Notes under the pieces: model-generated | What the model saw: only the letters and a program-made list of their open reading frames with translations | What the model was told of the DNA's origin: nothing | The model's database searches: none | From: an uncultured Clostridia bacterium | GTDB taxonomy: Bacteria > Bacillota > Clostridia > Christensenellales > Borkfalkiaceae | NCBI GenBank assembly: GCA_937912025.1 | Contig: CALDOZ010000045.1 | Location: 1 to 5,828, forward strand | DNA length: 5,828 nt | Direction: 5' to 3' | Shown here: in pieces, positions 5,608 through 5,828 of the stretch | How positions within the stretch are numbered: the first letter of the stretch is position 1 | Layout of the letters: the number at the start of each line of letters is the position of its first letter | Position numbers and translations under genes: made by a program

Positions 5608-5741
5608 GAAATCATAAACTTGCTTGCAAGGGTTTATGATTTCGTAATATTTCAATTTACAAGCGTAAAAGCGTAAGATTTTACGGCAAAACGTTAGTTT
5701 TGTACATGTTTTGAGATAGCAAAACATGATGATTGTAAATT
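5608..5741 (+). ncRNA. structured RNA, unit 1 of a tandem pair (unknown family)
   Basis: Sequence inspection gives a compact fold. Hairpin H1: GAAATCATAAAC (5608-5619) with GTTTATGATTTC (5632-5643), 12 perfect pairs, loop TTGCTTGCAAGG. Then GTAATATTTC, then a closing stem AATTTACAA (5654-5662) with TTGTAAATT (5733-5741), 9 perfect pairs. Inside it are three hairpins: H2 CGTAAAA/TTTTACG (5664-5670/5679-5685), H3 CAAAAC/GTTTTG (5687-5692/5697-5702), and H4 CATGTTTTG/CAAAACATG (5705-5713/5720-5728). The result is a 5' hairpin plus a four-way junction. The plus strand is favoured because a strong promoter starts at its foot and wobble pairs in unit 2 (T-G) work on that strand. I cannot assign a known RNA family; a trans-acting small RNA is more likely than a riboswitch, as no gene follows in the window. 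Confidence 0.65.
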
Positions 5742-5828
5742 ATAATATAAGAAGTTAGTGTTTTGATTGCAAGGAACGATAACTTCGCCATATTTCAAAC
5801 TTGAAGTGTAAAAACTGTGGTTTTTACG
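5741..5828 (+). ncRNA. structured RNA, unit 2 (cut by the window end)
   Basis: The 88 nt align without gaps to 5598-5685, with 61 identities, at an offset of exactly 143 nt. H1 is kept: GAAGTTAGTGTT (5751-5762) with AACGATAACTTC (5775-5786), 11 of 12 positions paired (one G-T, one G-A mismatch), loop TTGATTGCAAGG, one base different from unit 1. H2 is kept and extended: TGTAAAAAC (5807-5815) with GTTTTTACG (5820-5828), loop TGTG. The TATAAT at the start is shared with unit 1, but there is no -35, so it may be co-transcribed. The 5' arm of the closing stem has changed to AAACTTGAA (5797-5805); its partner lies beyond the window. Confidence 0.6.

Larger units (their letters stand above)
5598..5828 (+). 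repeat. tandem repeat, 143-nt period, at least two units
   Basis: TATAATATAAGAA (5598-5610 and 5741-5753), TTGCAAGG (5624-5631 and 5767-5774), ATATTTCAA and GTAAAA recur at constant spacing. Stems between these blocks diverge while still pairing. More units may follow to the right of the window. Confidence 0.8.

Noticed and set aside
5598..5828. CRISPR array or integron attC array as an explanation of the tandem units.
   Set aside because: There are no short identical repeats with unique spacers, and the units lack the attC core sites and any cassette ORF. Stem covariation fits a structured RNA instead.

Overview
This is an AT-rich window from a low-G+C Gram-positive bacterium, most likely an anaerobic Firmicute of the Clostridia type. 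That reading rests on strong AAGGAG-type ribosome binding sites before the genes, extended -10 promoters, T-tailed intrinsic terminators, and a KtrAB/KdpDE potassium module typical of the group. The species cannot be named from the sequence.

Positions 202-5240 hold one gene cluster, all on the minus strand. In transcription order it is: ktrB/trkH (K+ channel subunit), ktrA/trkA (its cytosolic RCK gate), an 89-residue single-pass membrane protein, a short KdpD-type sensor kinase, and a KdpE-type response regulator. ktrB and ktrA are 11 nt apart, with the ktrB stop codon lying in the ktrA Shine-Dalgarno. kdpD and kdpE overlap by 8 nt. An 85-nt gap before kdpD carries a consensus extended -10 promoter, so the two-component pair can be transcribed separately from the transporter. 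No kdpFABC genes are present here, so this KdpDE pair probably controls the Ktr/Trk transporter it travels with (inference). The kinase lacks the N-terminal KdpD domain and starts at the universal-stress-protein domain. That domain carries a near match to the cyclic-di-AMP motif known from Staphylococcus KdpD.

The left flank (1-201) has no convincing gene. It holds a small hairpin, a sequence resembling the 3' end of a tRNA, a strong bidirectional terminator serving the operon end, and an imperfect palindrome. One arm of that palindrome recurs as a 47-48 nt direct repeat at 5466-5512, so the operon is bracketed by related repeats.

The right flank (5241-5828) also has no gene. Next to ktrB it holds a weak candidate promoter, two 9-bp direct repeats 43 bp apart, and two minus-strand terminator hairpins that shield the operon. 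Further right is a very good plus-strand promoter (TTGCAT, 17 nt, TATAAT with TG extension) pointing away from the operon. It opens into two tandem copies, at a 143-nt period, of a structured element. The first-hairpin stems of the two copies differ in sequence but keep pairing, with five compensatory Watson-Crick changes, while the 12-nt loop is almost invariant. This is direct evidence for a folded non-coding RNA in tandem array, cut by the window end, and is the most interesting part of the window.
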